A DNA stretch of 64,000 bases from an uncultured Clostridia bacterium (GTDB lineage Bacteria; Bacillota; Clostridia; Oscillospirales; Acutalibacteraceae), in contig CALWUT010000006.1 of the NCBI GenBank assembly GCA_944384825.1, positions 62,001-126,000 on the forward strand, given 5' to 3'. Below the pieces are notes generated by a model. The model did not search any database. It was not told the origin of the DNA and saw only the letters and a list, made by a program, of their open reading frames with translations. Shown piece after piece: positions 37,909 to 48,584 of the stretch. Position numbers and translations under genes: made by a program. The stretch's first letter is position 1. Each line of letters begins with the position of its first letter.

Positions 37909-40146
37909 ATGGGAAAAAGTAGTTCTATTGAATTAGAAGATTTTCAAACAAAAGATGAGAAAACAAAAAGTCGAGTCAGAGAATCAGTAAAACAAGCTAA
38001 AGGAAATTATCAGTATTTGTACGCTATGGTAGATCGCATGGCAAGAAATAAATTTTGGAAAGAAGAAGCAGTCAGACTTATAAATCCCAAAAGTTCCAGT
38101 AATACTAATGAACTGTCTGAACAAAGCCCTAAAAAGCCTTCCAAAAAAATTAAGATTAAAAAAAGTTTAAGTAATTTAATTTCTAAAATTCCGGTTTTAA
38201 GGAAGTTTTCGAAATCAAAAAGTCTTCCTGACAATAAACCCCAAGAAAATTTGGAAATTAAAGAGAAAGAAAAAAATCTGACAGATCAAACAAATAACAT
38301 TACCTCTAATAATGAAGAGAAAAAAGAGGAAGAAGCACAAGAAGCTATAAATGACAAAAAAGGCGAACTTGAAAATGCTAAAATTGACTATAAAGAAAAA
38401 AATCCGAAAGACCAAATAAATAACATTACCTCTATTGAAAAGGAAAAAAAGACAGAAAGAAACGAAAAACTAGACAAAGAATTTGAAAAATTAAAGGGAG
38501 TAGTTTTTGAAGCGAAAAAACAGTTAAAAATTTCTCCCTTAGAAAAAGAACAAAAACAAATTGAAAAGGAAATAGCTAAAGTTAAAGAGCTCGGAGAAAA
38601 AAAGAGTAAAGAAGTATACGACTTAAAAGTAAAGTTGGTTAGATCGAAAAAGTTGCAAAAAGAAAATTCTGAGAATGTTGTTCAATCGGAAATAAACTCT
38701 TTAGAGGAAAAAATAAAAAATTTAGAAGAGTACATTAAGCTTAATACTGAAGAAATAAACTTGTTAAGTGAAAAATCAGCTAATTTAAAACAAGAAATCG
38801 AAAAATTAGAAAAAGAAGAACCAAAAAAGGATGATAAACCGGAAGAGGACAATGAACTACTAGAAGAAGATGATGAACCGGAAGAAGGCGATAAACCGGA
38901 AGAGGAGTCAAAAACTGATCCAAGAGAAGAAATTAAAAAACTAAAGGAAGAAATTGCAAAAGAAGAAAAAGAACTCAACAAATCATACAACAAAGAAGAC
39001 AAACAGGGACATTTAGAAGAAATTAAAAGACGAAAAAAAGAAATTGAAGAATTAAAAAAAGAAATTGCAGAAGAAGAAAAAATAAAAAACAAAAATACTG
39101 TTAATGACTTAGATCTTACCGATCCTTTTGGAGAAACCATAAAAGAATTTAACGAAAACAGGATAGATTCAACAGGCTCCTTTAGCGTAAAAATAAATGA
39201 AATAGATGAGTTTTTAGACGAAATAATAGAATTTTCAAATAATAACAGTACAAGTAAGAATCTTCCTAAATTTTTAAAATCAAAAGTCGATAAGTTATTA
39301 GGCAATTCTTCACTTAATAATCTAAAAAAACAATTTGATGCATTAAAAAATTCTGAACTGAAGCCAATTGAGAATTTAGAAGATCGTACAGATGCAGATG
39401 CGAAAAATTCAGAGTCAAAAGATTTACTTTTAATGTCTAAATCAAACTTTTTAAGTAATTTTGAAGGGTATGTAAAAAACGCTATAAGTGAAATCTACTT
39501 TTCTGTGAGTAAACCGGAGAAATTAAGTAATGCTTCAAAATATATAATGTTAGCATTAACTTGTTTATTAAGAGACGAAGGTTCAGATACAGACGAAAAT
39601 AGTTACGCTTACGACTATGCCAAACTGAAAGAAATACTGGATAAACGAAACAAAAACGAAAAATCTTACAGCTACGAATATAATGATAAAAGCTCAAACA
39701 GCAATGGTAAAAAAACCGGTAAACAAGAATTTTCTTTATCTAAAGAGAATAGTGATAGTATCCGATTATTAGGTAGAGTTTTTGCAATTATGTTATTCAA
39801 AGATAAGGCCGGGGAATCATCAATTCAAAATTATCAGGCTTTAGAAAATGATTACAAAATACACGGTGGAACTTTTCGTACACAATTAGATTTTAATAAA
39901 TTAAAAGGAGATATTGAGAAAGTTTATGAAGAATTAGACATTAGCAAATCAGAAGATAAAACCACCGCATTAAAAGAAAATATGAAATTACTTAACGATA
40001 TCGTAGTAAATGTAGAGTATGGTCATACTACGGACAATGATGTCAAAAAACTATTGAAAAAAACTCAAAAGTTGGCTGGCGGAGATACGGACTTATCGAA
40101 ATTATTTAACGAACTTAAAAGCGAGAAAACTTTTACGAGAGTTTAG
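37909..40146 (+). CDS. Giant coiled-coil protein following the CIS-tube gene
   Basis: I do not recognise this 745-residue protein. It has no signal peptide. A short N-terminal domain (MARNKFWKEEAVRLI) is followed by several hundred residues of Lys/Glu-rich heptads (LEEKIKNLEEYIK, KEEIAKEEKELNKS), including acidic proline-containing repeats (KPEEDNE, EPEEGDKPEE near 305-325), and a more structured C-terminal part. It starts 26 bases after the CIS-tube gene behind AAAAGGAG and is probably co-transcribed. A structural, tethering or cargo role for an injection device is inference from position. Confidence 0.65.
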   Translation: MGKSSSIELEDFQTKDEKTKSRVRESVKQAKGNYQYLYAMVDRMARNKFWKEEAVRLINPKSSSNTNELSEQSPKKPSKKIKIKKSLSNLISKIPVLRKFSKSKSLPDNKPQENLEIKEKEKNLTDQTNNITSNNEEKKEEEAQEAINDKKGELENAKIDYKEKNPKDQINNITSIEKEKKTERNEKLDKEFEKLKGVVFEAKKQLKISPLEKEQKQIEKEIAKVKELGEKKSKEVYDLKVKLVRSKKLQKENSENVVQSEINSLEEKIKNLEEYIKLNTEEINLLSEKSANLKQEIEKLEKEEPKKDDKPEEDNELLEEDDEPEEGDKPEEESKTDPREEIKKLKEEIAKEEKELNKSYNKEDKQGHLEEIKRRKKEIEELKKEIAEEEKIKNKNTVNDLDLTDPFGETIKEFNENRIDSTGSFSVKINEIDEFLDEIIEFSNNNSTSKNLPKFLKSKVDKLLGNSSLNNLKKQFDALKNSELKPIENLEDRTDADAKNSESKDLLLMSKSNFLSNFEGYVKNAISEIYFSVSKPEKLSNASKYIMLALTCLLRDEGSDTDENSYAYDYAKLKEILDKRNKNEKSYSYEYNDKSSNSNGKKTGKQEFSLSKENSDSIRLLGRVFAIMLFKDKAGESSIQNYQALENDYKIHGGTFRTQLDFNKLKGDIEKVYEELDISKSEDKTTALKENMKLLNDIVVNVEYGHTTDNDVKKLLKKTQKLAGGDTDLSKLFNELKSEKTFTRV

Positions 40147-40406
40147 ATTTATTTCAATTTTTAATTTACTTCCTCCCCTATCTCTTAATTAAAACTTCTG
40201 AAAGCTTATTAATCTCTTATGTATTACTAAGAGTATATTTTTGTATTGCTGAATTTCAATAATAACTAACTCAAATATATAAAAAACAACTCTTACTTCT
40301 AAATTAAAAGCTTATATTTCTGCGTTAAAAACCCAAATTTCAAATTTTTATTGGAATATACTTTTTTATCTTTTAGTTTCTGAATTCAAAATGTATATGT
40401 TTTTAG

Positions 40407-40450
40407 CATAAAGCTTCGAAATTTAAATCGAAGTTTTATGTATTTTATTG
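40407..40450 (+). terminator. Terminator-like hairpin
   Basis: CATAAAGCTTCGA pairs almost fully with TCGAAGTTTTATG (40407-40440) around an AT loop, followed by TATTTTATT. The T run is imperfect. Confidence 0.5.
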
Positions 40451-40476
40451 AGATTTTAATAAAAATTAATTCAATA

Positions 40477-40505
40477 TTGACTTTTTAAAATAACTGTATT
40501 ATAAT
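40477..40505 (+). promoter_or_regulatory. Sigma-A promoter of the 817-residue exported protein
   Basis: TTGACT at 40477-40482 and TATAAT at 40500-40505 with 17 bases between, 28 bases before the ATG. Confidence 0.88.
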
Positions 40506-40532
40506 AAAGTTATAACACAAAGGAGGTATAAT

Positions 40533-42986
40533 ATGACAAGAAAAAATAAAATTTTAACAAAGAGTATGTGTACCGCTTTGGCGACCCTTATGCTTATGCC
40601 TCAAGTGAATTGCTTTGCCACAGAAGTACAAAAGAAACAAATTTCTAACGTTAGCGAAAATAAAATAAAAAATAGTAACGAAACACTTAAAGAAATTAAA
40701 AGTAAGTTAAAAAAGCTTTCTTTAAGTGAATGGCTAGAAATTGCCGGAGCTATAGGTATTTCAGTAACAGCGGCAATAATATTGTGGAAAAAATATCACA
40801 AAAGCGAACCAAAACCAATATCAAATCAAATAAAAGATGAAACAATTGAAAAATTAAATGAATTTTTTGATAAACCATTACCTAATGAAGAGCTTTCACA
40901 ACTGGAACAAAAATTAAAATCAGAAGATATTTCATCAAATGAGAATCTTGAAACTCTCAAAATAAACAGAGAAAAACTACAAAGTTTAGAAGGACATGTT
41001 TTAAATTCCGAAAATGACATTGATAATATTTGTAACGCACTAGAAAATTTTTACCTGAATAATGAAAACATGTATGACCCTCAAAAAAGATTTGTACTTT
41101 CGTATATAATCTACGAAGCAAGTAAAATAGCTGCAGATGGCACAAATAAAAATATATATGACAAACTATTTGAAGTTAATGAAAAAGTTAACCAAAAAGT
41201 TATTTGCAATGCACTTAAAAATGACAAAAATCCTATAGAAGCTAGAAAAACTATTGCGAATTTATTGTTTCTTGAGCATTTAGGAGTTTTAGAGTTTAAT
41301 TATCATAAAGAAAATGAAGTAAAACGCACTCCTACCCCTTCAAAAGAATACACTTCTTCTTCATTGGCTTATGGAGAAACAGTAGTGCTTACCTTGCCTC
41401 ATGGTTCCGGAGAAAAAATTTTTAATAAAATTTTCGTAGATTCTAATAAAGAAAAAACCTGGGGAAACAGAACTTCAACACATAGTTTTGAAGTAGAAAA
41501 TAATGCAAATAATGGAATTAGATTTACAGAAAAAAAAGGTGATATTATTGATGCTGCTATCAATTTCCTTGGACACCAAATTGGACTTATAAATTCTCAA
41601 AAAGGTATTAATTTGAATGTATGTTCTAACGACAAAACTGCTAATGTTGACGGAACTTCAGGGCATATTCTTGTTGGTACAGCTGAATTAGCTTTGGCTT
41701 CCGGAGCTTTAATTAAACTCGAAAGTGCTGCCCCTTGCGAAACAAGTAAATTTGGTCATACTCATGGCATGAGCGGCAAATCTAATATTATAAGCGCAAC
41801 TTGCCAGTTCAGACCTTTCTCACCTCATGAAAAGCGTAGTGGAATACTGGTTAACGTCTCAGGACTTACCGTAGATGAATTAAATCAAGCATTAGACGCA
41901 TTTAATGAAAACCTTGAAGCTAATTTAAATGATGATGAATTTCTTAAAAAGTTAACTGGACTGAAAATGACTGAAAATGAATTAAAAGAATTTTTAAATA
42001 AATTAGCTGAAGATGGCCAAAATAAACAACAGAATAGTGATATTATCCAACATGCCAAACAACCTTTAAGATTCTATGAAAATTCTGAAAATATGAAAGC
42101 CCTTTCAAATTCAGTTGAAGATACAGGACTCATGATATTCTATGATCCACAAAACGGTAAATACAAGTATTATGTAGCGAATGAAACCCAGTTCAATGGA
42201 TGTTTTAAAAATGAACATGAACGTAACTTAATTAAAGCAAACCAACTTGAGTTATTAAGCTTAAACGCATCCTATATGCAGTTAAAAGATGCTTCAACAA
42301 TTTCCAATATTAGTAAAACATTAGAAGAATATATCAACAAAAATAAACAAAATAACAAAATTCTTGATATTCAGCATTTTGAAATTTTTGAAAAAAGAAT
42401 TAAAGAAAAAGAATTTATAAAAGGAATTGAAACCCAAAAACGTAGAGCCCAAGATAAAGCTTATAGAATACCTGGAGTAGAAATTTATCGTAATGATGAA
42501 GGCAAAGTGGGAACGTGTTATGGTTATTATATAGAAAATGTTGAAAAATTTAAGCAATATTGTGGAAATAATAATATAAGTGACGAAGATGCTAAAAAAA
42601 TATATGCTTGCCAAAATTGGTGGTTTTATACAAGCAATGAAATACTTGACGGCGATAGATGGAACATTCTAGAAAATAAAAATATACCTGAAGTATTTAG
42701 AAAACATATTGAACTAATTAAAAAATATCATACTTTGAATGATTATGGAAGCGGTTTTGTATCACACAAAAAATTCATTAAGGATAACAATCAAGGCCTT
42801 TTGGGAGACTTTACATCTTTACTTACCGGCAACCAAGAATGGAGAATATTTAATAACGGCAAAAAATTTGAAGAAATTAAAGGAAATGCTAAAACCTTTG
42901 CCCTTGGTATTGATGCAAATGTATTCGATAGCAAGAAGCACGATAGCATTGAGGAGATATTACGAGTAGCCGGAATTAATAAGTAG
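40533..42986 (+). CDS. Large exported protein of unknown function
   Basis: This 817-residue protein is unknown to me. It has a signal peptide (MTRKNKILTKSMCTALAT, cleavage near CFAT) and a second hydrophobic helix at about residues 67-85 (WLEIAGAIGISVTAAIILW), then a long hydrophilic part. The middle section (about residues 280-450) is rich in Gly/His/Thr with TSGHILVGTAELALASGALI and FGHTHGMSGKSNI, which might bind metal. No catalytic triad is obvious. It has a near-consensus promoter, AGGAGG six bases before the ATG and its own terminator. It lies next to the CIS-tube pair. Confidence 0.6.
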   Translation: MTRKNKILTKSMCTALATLMLMPQVNCFATEVQKKQISNVSENKIKNSNETLKEIKSKLKKLSLSEWLEIAGAIGISVTAAIILWKKYHKSEPKPISNQIKDETIEKLNEFFDKPLPNEELSQLEQKLKSEDISSNENLETLKINREKLQSLEGHVLNSENDIDNICNALENFYLNNENMYDPQKRFVLSYIIYEASKIAADGTNKNIYDKLFEVNEKVNQKVICNALKNDKNPIEARKTIANLLFLEHLGVLEFNYHKENEVKRTPTPSKEYTSSSLAYGETVVLTLPHGSGEKIFNKIFVDSNKEKTWGNRTSTHSFEVENNANNGIRFTEKKGDIIDAAINFLGHQIGLINSQKGINLNVCSNDKTANVDGTSGHILVGTAELALASGALIKLESAAPCETSKFGHTHGMSGKSNIISATCQFRPFSPHEKRSGILVNVSGLTVDELNQALDAFNENLEANLNDDEFLKKLTGLKMTENELKEFLNKLAEDGQNKQQNSDIIQHAKQPLRFYENSENMKALSNSVEDTGLMIFYDPQNGKYKYYVANETQFNGCFKNEHERNLIKANQLELLSLNASYMQLKDASTISNISKTLEEYINKNKQNNKILDIQHFEIFEKRIKEKEFIKGIETQKRRAQDKAYRIPGVEIYRNDEGKVGTCYGYYIENVEKFKQYCGNNNISDEDAKKIYACQNWWFYTSNEILDGDRWNILENKNIPEVFRKHIELIKKYHTLNDYGSGFVSHKKFIKDNNQGLLGDFTSLLTGNQEWRIFNNGKKFEEIKGNAKTFALGIDANVFDSKKHDSIEEILRVAGINK

Positions 42987-43002
42987 AAAATTCTAAATAA
43001 AG

Positions 43003-43045
43003 AAAAGATCTTTTCAAATTAAAGCGAAAAGGTCTTTTTATATTT
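43003..43045 (+). terminator. Intrinsic terminator of the exported protein gene
   Basis: AAAAGATCTTTTC pairs with GAAAAGGTCTTTT, followed by a T-rich tail. Confidence 0.8.
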
Positions 43046-43078
43046 TATTTGATATAAAAACATTTAAAAATTTTTGCT

Positions 43079-43106
43079 TGTAATTAGAAAGAATATATGA
43101 TATAAT
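43079..43106 (+). promoter_or_regulatory. Promoter of tRNA-Leu(TAG)
   Basis: A perfect TATAAT lies at 43101-43106, 22 bases before the tRNA. The -35 is weak; TTGTAA at 43079-43084 gives a 16-base spacer. Confidence 0.6.
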
Positions 43107-43128
43107 AAAGAAGTAAAAATTAAAGTTA

Positions 43129-43212
43129 GCGGGTGTGGCGGAATTGGTAGACGCGCTAGGTTTAGGTCCTAGTAGTAATACTGTGCAGGTTCGAGTCCTG
43201 TCACCCGTACCA
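43129..43212 (+). tRNA. tRNA-Leu (TAG)
   Basis: The 84-base gene has a 7-bp acceptor stem (one G-T pair), anticodon TAG in the loop TTTAGGT, a class II long variable arm and an encoded CCA. It marks the boundary between ordinary chromosome and the accessory region, a common integration neighbourhood, though no duplicated tRNA end was found in the window. Confidence 0.94.
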
Positions 43213-43262
43213 TATCGAGTGTTCATAACGGATTTGAGTTATGGACACTCGATTTCTTTGTA
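43213..43262 (+). terminator. Terminator after tRNA-Leu(TAG)
   Basis: ATCGAGTGT pairs with ACACTCGAT and CATAAC with GTTATG inside, one base after the CCA end; a TTTCTTTG tail follows. A second hairpin (GAGCAGG/CCTGCTC, 43288-43308) with a T-rich tail lies 25 bases on. Confidence 0.75.
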
Positions 43263-43315
43263 ATTTCAAGTTTCTTCGTTATGTATGGAGCAGGTTTTAA
43301 GCCTGCTCTTTTGTT

Positions 43316-45009
43316 TTATGCGGATTTGGTAATATATTCGACGGCTACACCTTTTCGTGTGTCTGCCTTGTAATTACTTCCGCATTCGGGTATCTCAATA
43401 TACCCAATGAATTTGTAATGGATCATTATCCTCTGACTGCGATTCTTACCAACGCCTTCGGTTTCATAAACCATTATCTCGTCTATGAGTTCCCGAAGAA
43501 GTGGCACAGTCAGTTTTTGCATTTCCATAAATCTTCGGATGGCACCGATAAATCGGTCTTTGTTCTGTTGCATTGTACCAAGATTGTTTATCCTTTCGTT
43601 TAAGGATGCAATCTTGGTTTTTAGCTCCATACGCTCCACTTCGTATTTGTGGGATAACTGCATAAACCATTCATCCGTTACCTTGCCCGAAACATTATCC
43701 TCATAAAGTTTTTCGTAAAGCTCGGCAACCTTTTGGTTTCGTGACGTACAGCGTTGCAGTTCGCCTTGTAAGGCTTTTTGCTCATTGATAATATCCTTTT
43801 GTGTCTTTTGAGCAAGTAGGTCTGCAAAGGCTTCCTCGTCGCTCTGCAAGAACATTGCCATTCGCCTTAGTTCAAGCATTACCACTTGTTCTATGGCATC
43901 GGCTCGGATATAGTGACGCGTTTCGCAAGTTCCTCTCGTATCCACCTTGTAGTTGGAGCAACTGAAATATTGAATATCCTTGTTCTTTGTATTTACGTGC
44001 GACCATAACTTGCTACCGCAATCAGCGCAGTAGAGCAAATCACAAAACATATTCTTTTCAGCGTTATCCACTTTCGGCGCTCGGCGTTTGGTTTTCTTGG
44101 TGAGCTTCTGTACCGCTTCAAAGGTTTCACGTTCAATTATCGGCTCGTGTACGTCCTTGAAAACCGCCCAATTTTCTTCGAGATTAGGAAGACGGGTTTT
44201 GTTCTTAAACGACTTTGAATAGGTCTTAAAGTTGATTACATCACCGCAATATTCTTGTTAAGCAAGTATCTTTGCAATGGTGGATTTGCACCATTTGTAC
44301 GGATCGGGTTGTGCTTTCTTTCCGCCTCTTCCAAGACCTTTTTCTCTCCAATGCGCCATTGGGATTAACACCTTTCGCTCTTGTAGAATTCGGGCAATCG
44401 TTTCGTTACCTTTACCCTCCAAACACATACGGAATATATCTTGTACCACTTGTGCTGCTTCGGGATCTACAACCCACTTCTTTTTGTTTTCGGGTAATTT
44501 CAAGTACCCGTATGGTGGTTGAGATAGCGGCTCTCCCGCATTGCCACGAAGTCTGTGGGAGCTTCTGACTTTACGGCTAATATCTCTTGCATACATTTCA
44601 TTCATAACGTTACGAAAGGGTGCAAGTTCGTTTTCGCCGTCCGCACTGTCCACACAGTCATTCACTGCTATAAAGCGAATATTTCTGTCGGGAAAGTAGG
44701 TGTCGGTGTAATATCCTACTTGCAGATAATTTCTGCCGAGTCGTGACATATCCTTTACGATAATGACACTCACATATCCCATTTCAATATCCTCAAGCAG
44801 TTTTTGAAATCCGGGCGATTAAAGTTTGTTCCCGTATATCCGTCATCCACATAACTGCGGGTGTTGGAAAAGCCGTGTTCTTTTGCATATTTCTGCAACA
44901 GTTTCTTTTGATTCACGATAGAGTTGCTATCGTTATCCGTTCCATCGTCACGGGATAGTCGGCAGTATAAAGCGGTTATGCCGACGTTATCTTTTTTCTT
45001 CGACTGCAT
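43316..45009 (-). pseudogene. TnpX-type large serine recombinase, disabled
   Basis: The three parts read as one Tn4451/TnpX-like recombinase of about 560 residues. The first part has the catalytic Ser in YCRLSRDD (near 19) and FNRPDFK; a one-base loss near 44790 breaks the expected KLLEDIEMGYV. The second part continues through VIIVKDMSRLGRNYLQ to KWCKSTIAKILA, then TAA (44255) replaces the first Gln of the usual QQEYCGD. The frame stays open beyond it through CGDVINFKTYSKSF to the zinc ribbon LLYCADCGSKLW and the end. One frameshift plus one nonsense codon make it inactive. Its GC content is higher than that of the chromosome. Confidence 0.88.
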
Positions 45010-45237
45010 TTAGTCCTCCTTTCCGGCAGTCGAACACACATATTCTACTGCCATTTTACTCGGTGGTGATTCGTCCGTCAAAGGTACGAAATCACTTGTT
45101 ACAATTCTTTTAAAGCGTTCTGTGATTGTCGGATTGTTTTGTATCTTGGAAGTCATAAAAGACGAACCGACGATATACTTGACTCCGTTTATCACATACT
45201 CATTTTCTTGCTGTGCAAGACCACATATAAATTTCAT
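45010..45237 (-). CDS. TnpW-like small transposon protein
   Basis: This 75-residue protein resembles TnpW, a short protein encoded ahead of the recombinase in Tn4451/Tn1549-type elements: INGVKYIVGSSFM followed by TITERFKRIV. Its stop is directly followed by the recombinase ATG. The function of TnpW is not known to me. The front 20 residues are less typical, so the start is uncertain. Confidence 0.55.
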   Translation of the reverse strand: MKFICGLAQQENEYVINGVKYIVGSSFMTSKIQNNPTITERFKRIVTSDFVPLTDESPPSKMAVEYVCSTAGKED

Positions 45238-45308
45238 ACTATTTCCTTACCTTTCATCTCGATTTTTTCTTGCTCGCTCACGGCGCTGATAATCTTCGCC
45301 AATGAGCT

Positions 45309-46187
45309 TTAGGATTGCATTATATACATATGCTTAAAATAGACATCACCATTTGAACCACCTGACGGATTATCTGTTCCATAATTTATTATGTTTCTTG
45401 TTGCACCGCTTGTAATTCCGTCAAGTTTAGATTTATCACCTGAACCCATGAATCCATTATTTGATGTTGCCGCATTTGAGTGAGTATGAGAAGAAGCTGA
45501 TGCACCCACATCTTCCGCTGATAAAGTAATGTTTTGTGATAAGTTTTTATCATTGATGGTTCTTGTAATTGGCACAGCATCTATATTTTCAGGTGTTATA
45601 TTCACAGATTTATTTTCGTCCGGATTTATCAACGTTCCATTTCCTTTGATACTCTGAATTGCAGTATCTGCTTTTTCTCCTTGACTTGATGTTGCAAAAT
45701 AGTGCAATCCTTTTCCAAAATAGGACTATGTTTCATGCCGATTGGTGCTAAATACCACTTCTCTTTTGTATTTTAAAGCCGTCTTTCGGATTTTGAAGTA
45801 TTCGAGAATTACCGCTTTCAAGGGTTAATGTTGCGTTTTTTAGTGTTGCACTACTACCATTTAATGTAAAACTATTGTTTTCATTTGTGATAGTAAGTTG
45901 ATTTCCAGCTAGAATTTTTCCTGCGATTAAATCAGCTAAAATAACATAAGTTGTGCCATTTCCACTACTATTTTTTACTTCACCAATGGGAGTTTTTTAG
46001 TATCAGAATTTATAGTGTCAAAATATTTACTATAAATATCTAAACTTACTTCCGATACCGCATTAAATCGAGGCTTTATATGGAGATTTTTAAAATTTGA
46101 GATACTTGCAATTTCAGTTCTATCAGGATTACAAAGCGTTATTAATGGTATTTCTTAATTTTTATTTATGTCAAAAGTAAACTTCAT
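45309..46187 (-). pseudogene. Phage tail-tip/receptor-binding protein remnant
   Basis: ATG 46187 opens MKFTFDINKN, then an in-frame TAA, then EIPLITLCNPDRTEI and further tail-tip (Tal-like) sequence. It then jumps through frameshifts to a C-terminal part: TTYVILADLIAGKILAGNQL, NATLTLESGNSRILQ and a collagen-like fibre end with SASSHTHSNAATSNNGFMGSGDKSKLDGI. A normal Tal protein is several times longer, so a large internal deletion is likely. It follows the Dit gene with no gap, the normal siphophage order. Confidence 0.7.
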
Positions 46188-46970
46188 TTATCCACCTCCA
46201 AGCCTTATTGCAAATTGATATGTTATTTTTAAATAGTCTAAAAGCCCATGACATTCCAGTTTGTTGATGCCATGAACCAAGCTGAAATATCCTTGATTTT
46301 CACCTTTAGAAAGATTTTTAAACCGATTAAGTTTTGTTGATGAAGTAATAATTTCATTTTGATTATCGACAGCAATGACCTCGTTTGGAGATAAATTTGT
46401 CATTTTAAATTCACGATTTGTAGCCAAGTTTTTAATATTAAAACTATTTCCGGCACTTGAAAGTTTAAGTTCTATAATTGGTCTTAGTCCGTAAATTTCA
46501 GCAGAAAAATTATCAAATTCAAAGTAGTTTATTGCTGAACTATCAAAGTTATATACGTTAGTTTGTGGGAACGTATAAGCATAGGGAGAATCACACTCTA
46601 CATTACATCTAACACCAAAATATTGACCGCCGAACTTTATATCTTCATTTGCTTTCAAAATTCAATTAAAGTAAAAATCCGAATACCATTCATCTTCAAT
46701 TTGAAGTTTGTGGTAACTCGGATTTCCAAAAAGCCAGTTTTTAATTCTTAGAAAACTCGGGAGGTCAATAGGTTCTTTTGACACAATTTCAATAGGAAAT
46801 TCTAAACTTAAATTTTCTTTTGCTCCTAAAAATAGCTTTTTAGGATTTTTTATAACCGATTTACTTTTAACTTCTATTCCTGAACCTGAAGTTACTTCGT
46901 TCAAGCTAGTATTTATTGATACTAAAATCAAGCCAAAATCTTTTGATGATATTACGTTTTATACAAAGTA
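46188..46970 (-). pseudogene. Phage distal tail (Dit-like) protein, broken
   Basis: Two segments lie in one frame, split by TGA at 46662-46664: SKDFGLILVSINTSLNEV to SDFYFN, then ILKANEDIKFGGQYFGVRC to the final AIRLGGG. Segments of this type, ending in a galectin-like domain, belong to siphophage Dit proteins. The front is also damaged: the natural start region near 46970 is out of frame. It precedes the Tal remnant. Confidence 0.7.
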
Positions 46971-47055
46971 ATTCCCCAAAAAACTCACTTGTTACGACCT
47001 CCTTTATAAAAAATAGCAACGAAGTTTACTTAAAACTAAGTTGCTGTATTAAATA

Positions 47056-48482
47056 TTAATGACTATTTAAATTTATAGTATTAGTAGCTATATTTTTAAC
47101 AAAACTTTCATCATGCTCGATAAAAACTATAGTTGGACTAAATTTTAAAATTAAATCTTCAATTTGTATACGAGATAAAATATCAATAAAATTAAGTGGT
47201 TCATCCCATAAATAAAAGTGTGCTTGTTGACATAAACTTTTGGCAATTAGCACTTTCTTTTTTTGTCCTCCGCTAAAGTCTGATATATCTTTTTCGAATT
47301 GAATTCTCGAAAAATCAAGTTTGCGTAAGATTGTCTTAAATAGACTTTCGTCAATATTTTCCAGTTTGGCAAAATCTCTAAGAGTACCTTTTAAATTTGA
47401 AGTATCTTGCGAAACATAGGATATTTTTAGATTACTAGCTTTTTCAAAAGTTCCTTTAAAACTTATTTTTGGGTCGCCATTTATAAATTTCAAAATCGTA
47501 GACTTCCCACATCCATTCTTGCCATACAAAGCTATTCTGTCGCTTTGATTTACTTCAAAGTTGATATTTTCGCAGATTCTTTTATCACATAAAATAAAGA
47601 AATGTCTTTTAAACTTAGTAATCTATTTGAGCTGTGCTTCAAGAAATTAATTTTAAGTTCACTCGTATTTTCTATGTTTTTTAGTAAATTAGATTTTTCT
47701 TCTATGGCAGATTGCTTTCTTGATTCTGCATTTTTAGAACGTTTCATCATCTTGGCAGCCTTATGACCGATATATCCTCTGTCGGGTCTAAGTCCTGAAT
47801 TACGAGTGCCGTTTTTAGTTTTTTCTAATTTATTTGACCATTCGGCACTTTGTTTAGCCGAATTTTCAAGCCTAGAAATATCTTTCTTTAGTTTTTCATT
47901 TTGAGATATTTCAAAATTATCTTGCCTTTGTTTGTTCTCGTACCACGATGAAAAATTACCTTTTTGAATTTCGATATTAGCTTTATTAATACACAAAATA
48001 TGATCGATACAGTTATCTAAAAATTGACGGTCATGCGAAATAAGAATAAATCCCTTTTTAGATTTCAAATAATCGCTAACTATTTTTCTAGCTTTTATAT
48101 CTAAATGGTTTGTGGGTTCATCAATTAATAAAAAAGCATTTTCTTTTAAAAATAAACTTACAAGCAATATTTTAACTTGTTCACCACCACTAAGTGAACT
48201 AAAAGGACGATATAAAACTTCTTCATCAACATCTAAAAAGGACAATTCTTTTTGAATTTTCCAATAATCGTAATCCTCTATACCTGACTTTTCTTGAATT
48301 ATATTTATTGCAAATGCTGAATTATCACTTACTTCAAAAGGAAAATATTCAAAATCTACACTACTTGAGATTTTTCCTTTGTACTCATATTTTTTCATCA
48401 AAAGTTTAAAGAAAGTAGTTTTTCCTCTGCCATTTCTACCTGTAAAACCTAGTTTCCAATCTGTGTCTATCTGAAAAGATGA
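47056..48482 (-). pseudogene. lsa-type ABC-F resistance gene, 3' part
   Basis: The translation runs from SFQIDTDWKLGF through Walker A GRNGRGKT, signature LSGGEQVK and Walker B LLIDEPT, a linker with RGYIGHKAAKMMKRSKNAE, and a second ABC domain (YGKNGCGKST, FSGGQKKK). This is the Lsa/Vga group, which protects ribosomes from lincosamides, pleuromutilins and streptogramin A. A one-base frameshift near 47590 separates the domains. The first 23 residues are missing here and are found at 60773-60843, on the far side of the inserted element. Linker and motifs are clear; the exact lsa allele is not. Confidence 0.88.
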
Positions 48483-48483
48483 C

Positions 48484-48507
48484 CCCTTACATACATCATT
48501 GACACCG
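48484..48507 (+). repeat. Left terminal inverted repeat of the element
   Basis: Begins CCCTTACAT and ends CATTGACACCG. It matches the complement of 60748-60771 at 21 of 24 positions, including an 11-base perfect inner block. Confidence 0.88.
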
Positions 48508-48584
48508 TATGAAAAGTTCTGTTATGCAATGCTTCAGTTCGCTGAGCGTTGCATCGGAAAATAAATTATACGGAGGTCAGAAAA

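Larger units (their letters stand above)
40147..40532. other. Intergenic region with hairpin and promoter
   Basis: No gene is visible. It holds a terminator-like hairpin and the promoter of the next gene, listed separately; the rest is AT-rich without pattern. Confidence 0.6.

Noticed and set aside
38682-39305. 207-residue Ser/Phe-rich ORF antisense to the coiled-coil gene
   Set aside because: It is the complement of Lys/Glu-rich heptads, which gives Ser/Phe/Leu-rich false frames.
43038-43226. A 62-residue ORF antisense to tRNA-Leu(TAG)
   Set aside because: Same artefact: the GDRTRTC-type start is the tRNA complement and there is no ribosome site.
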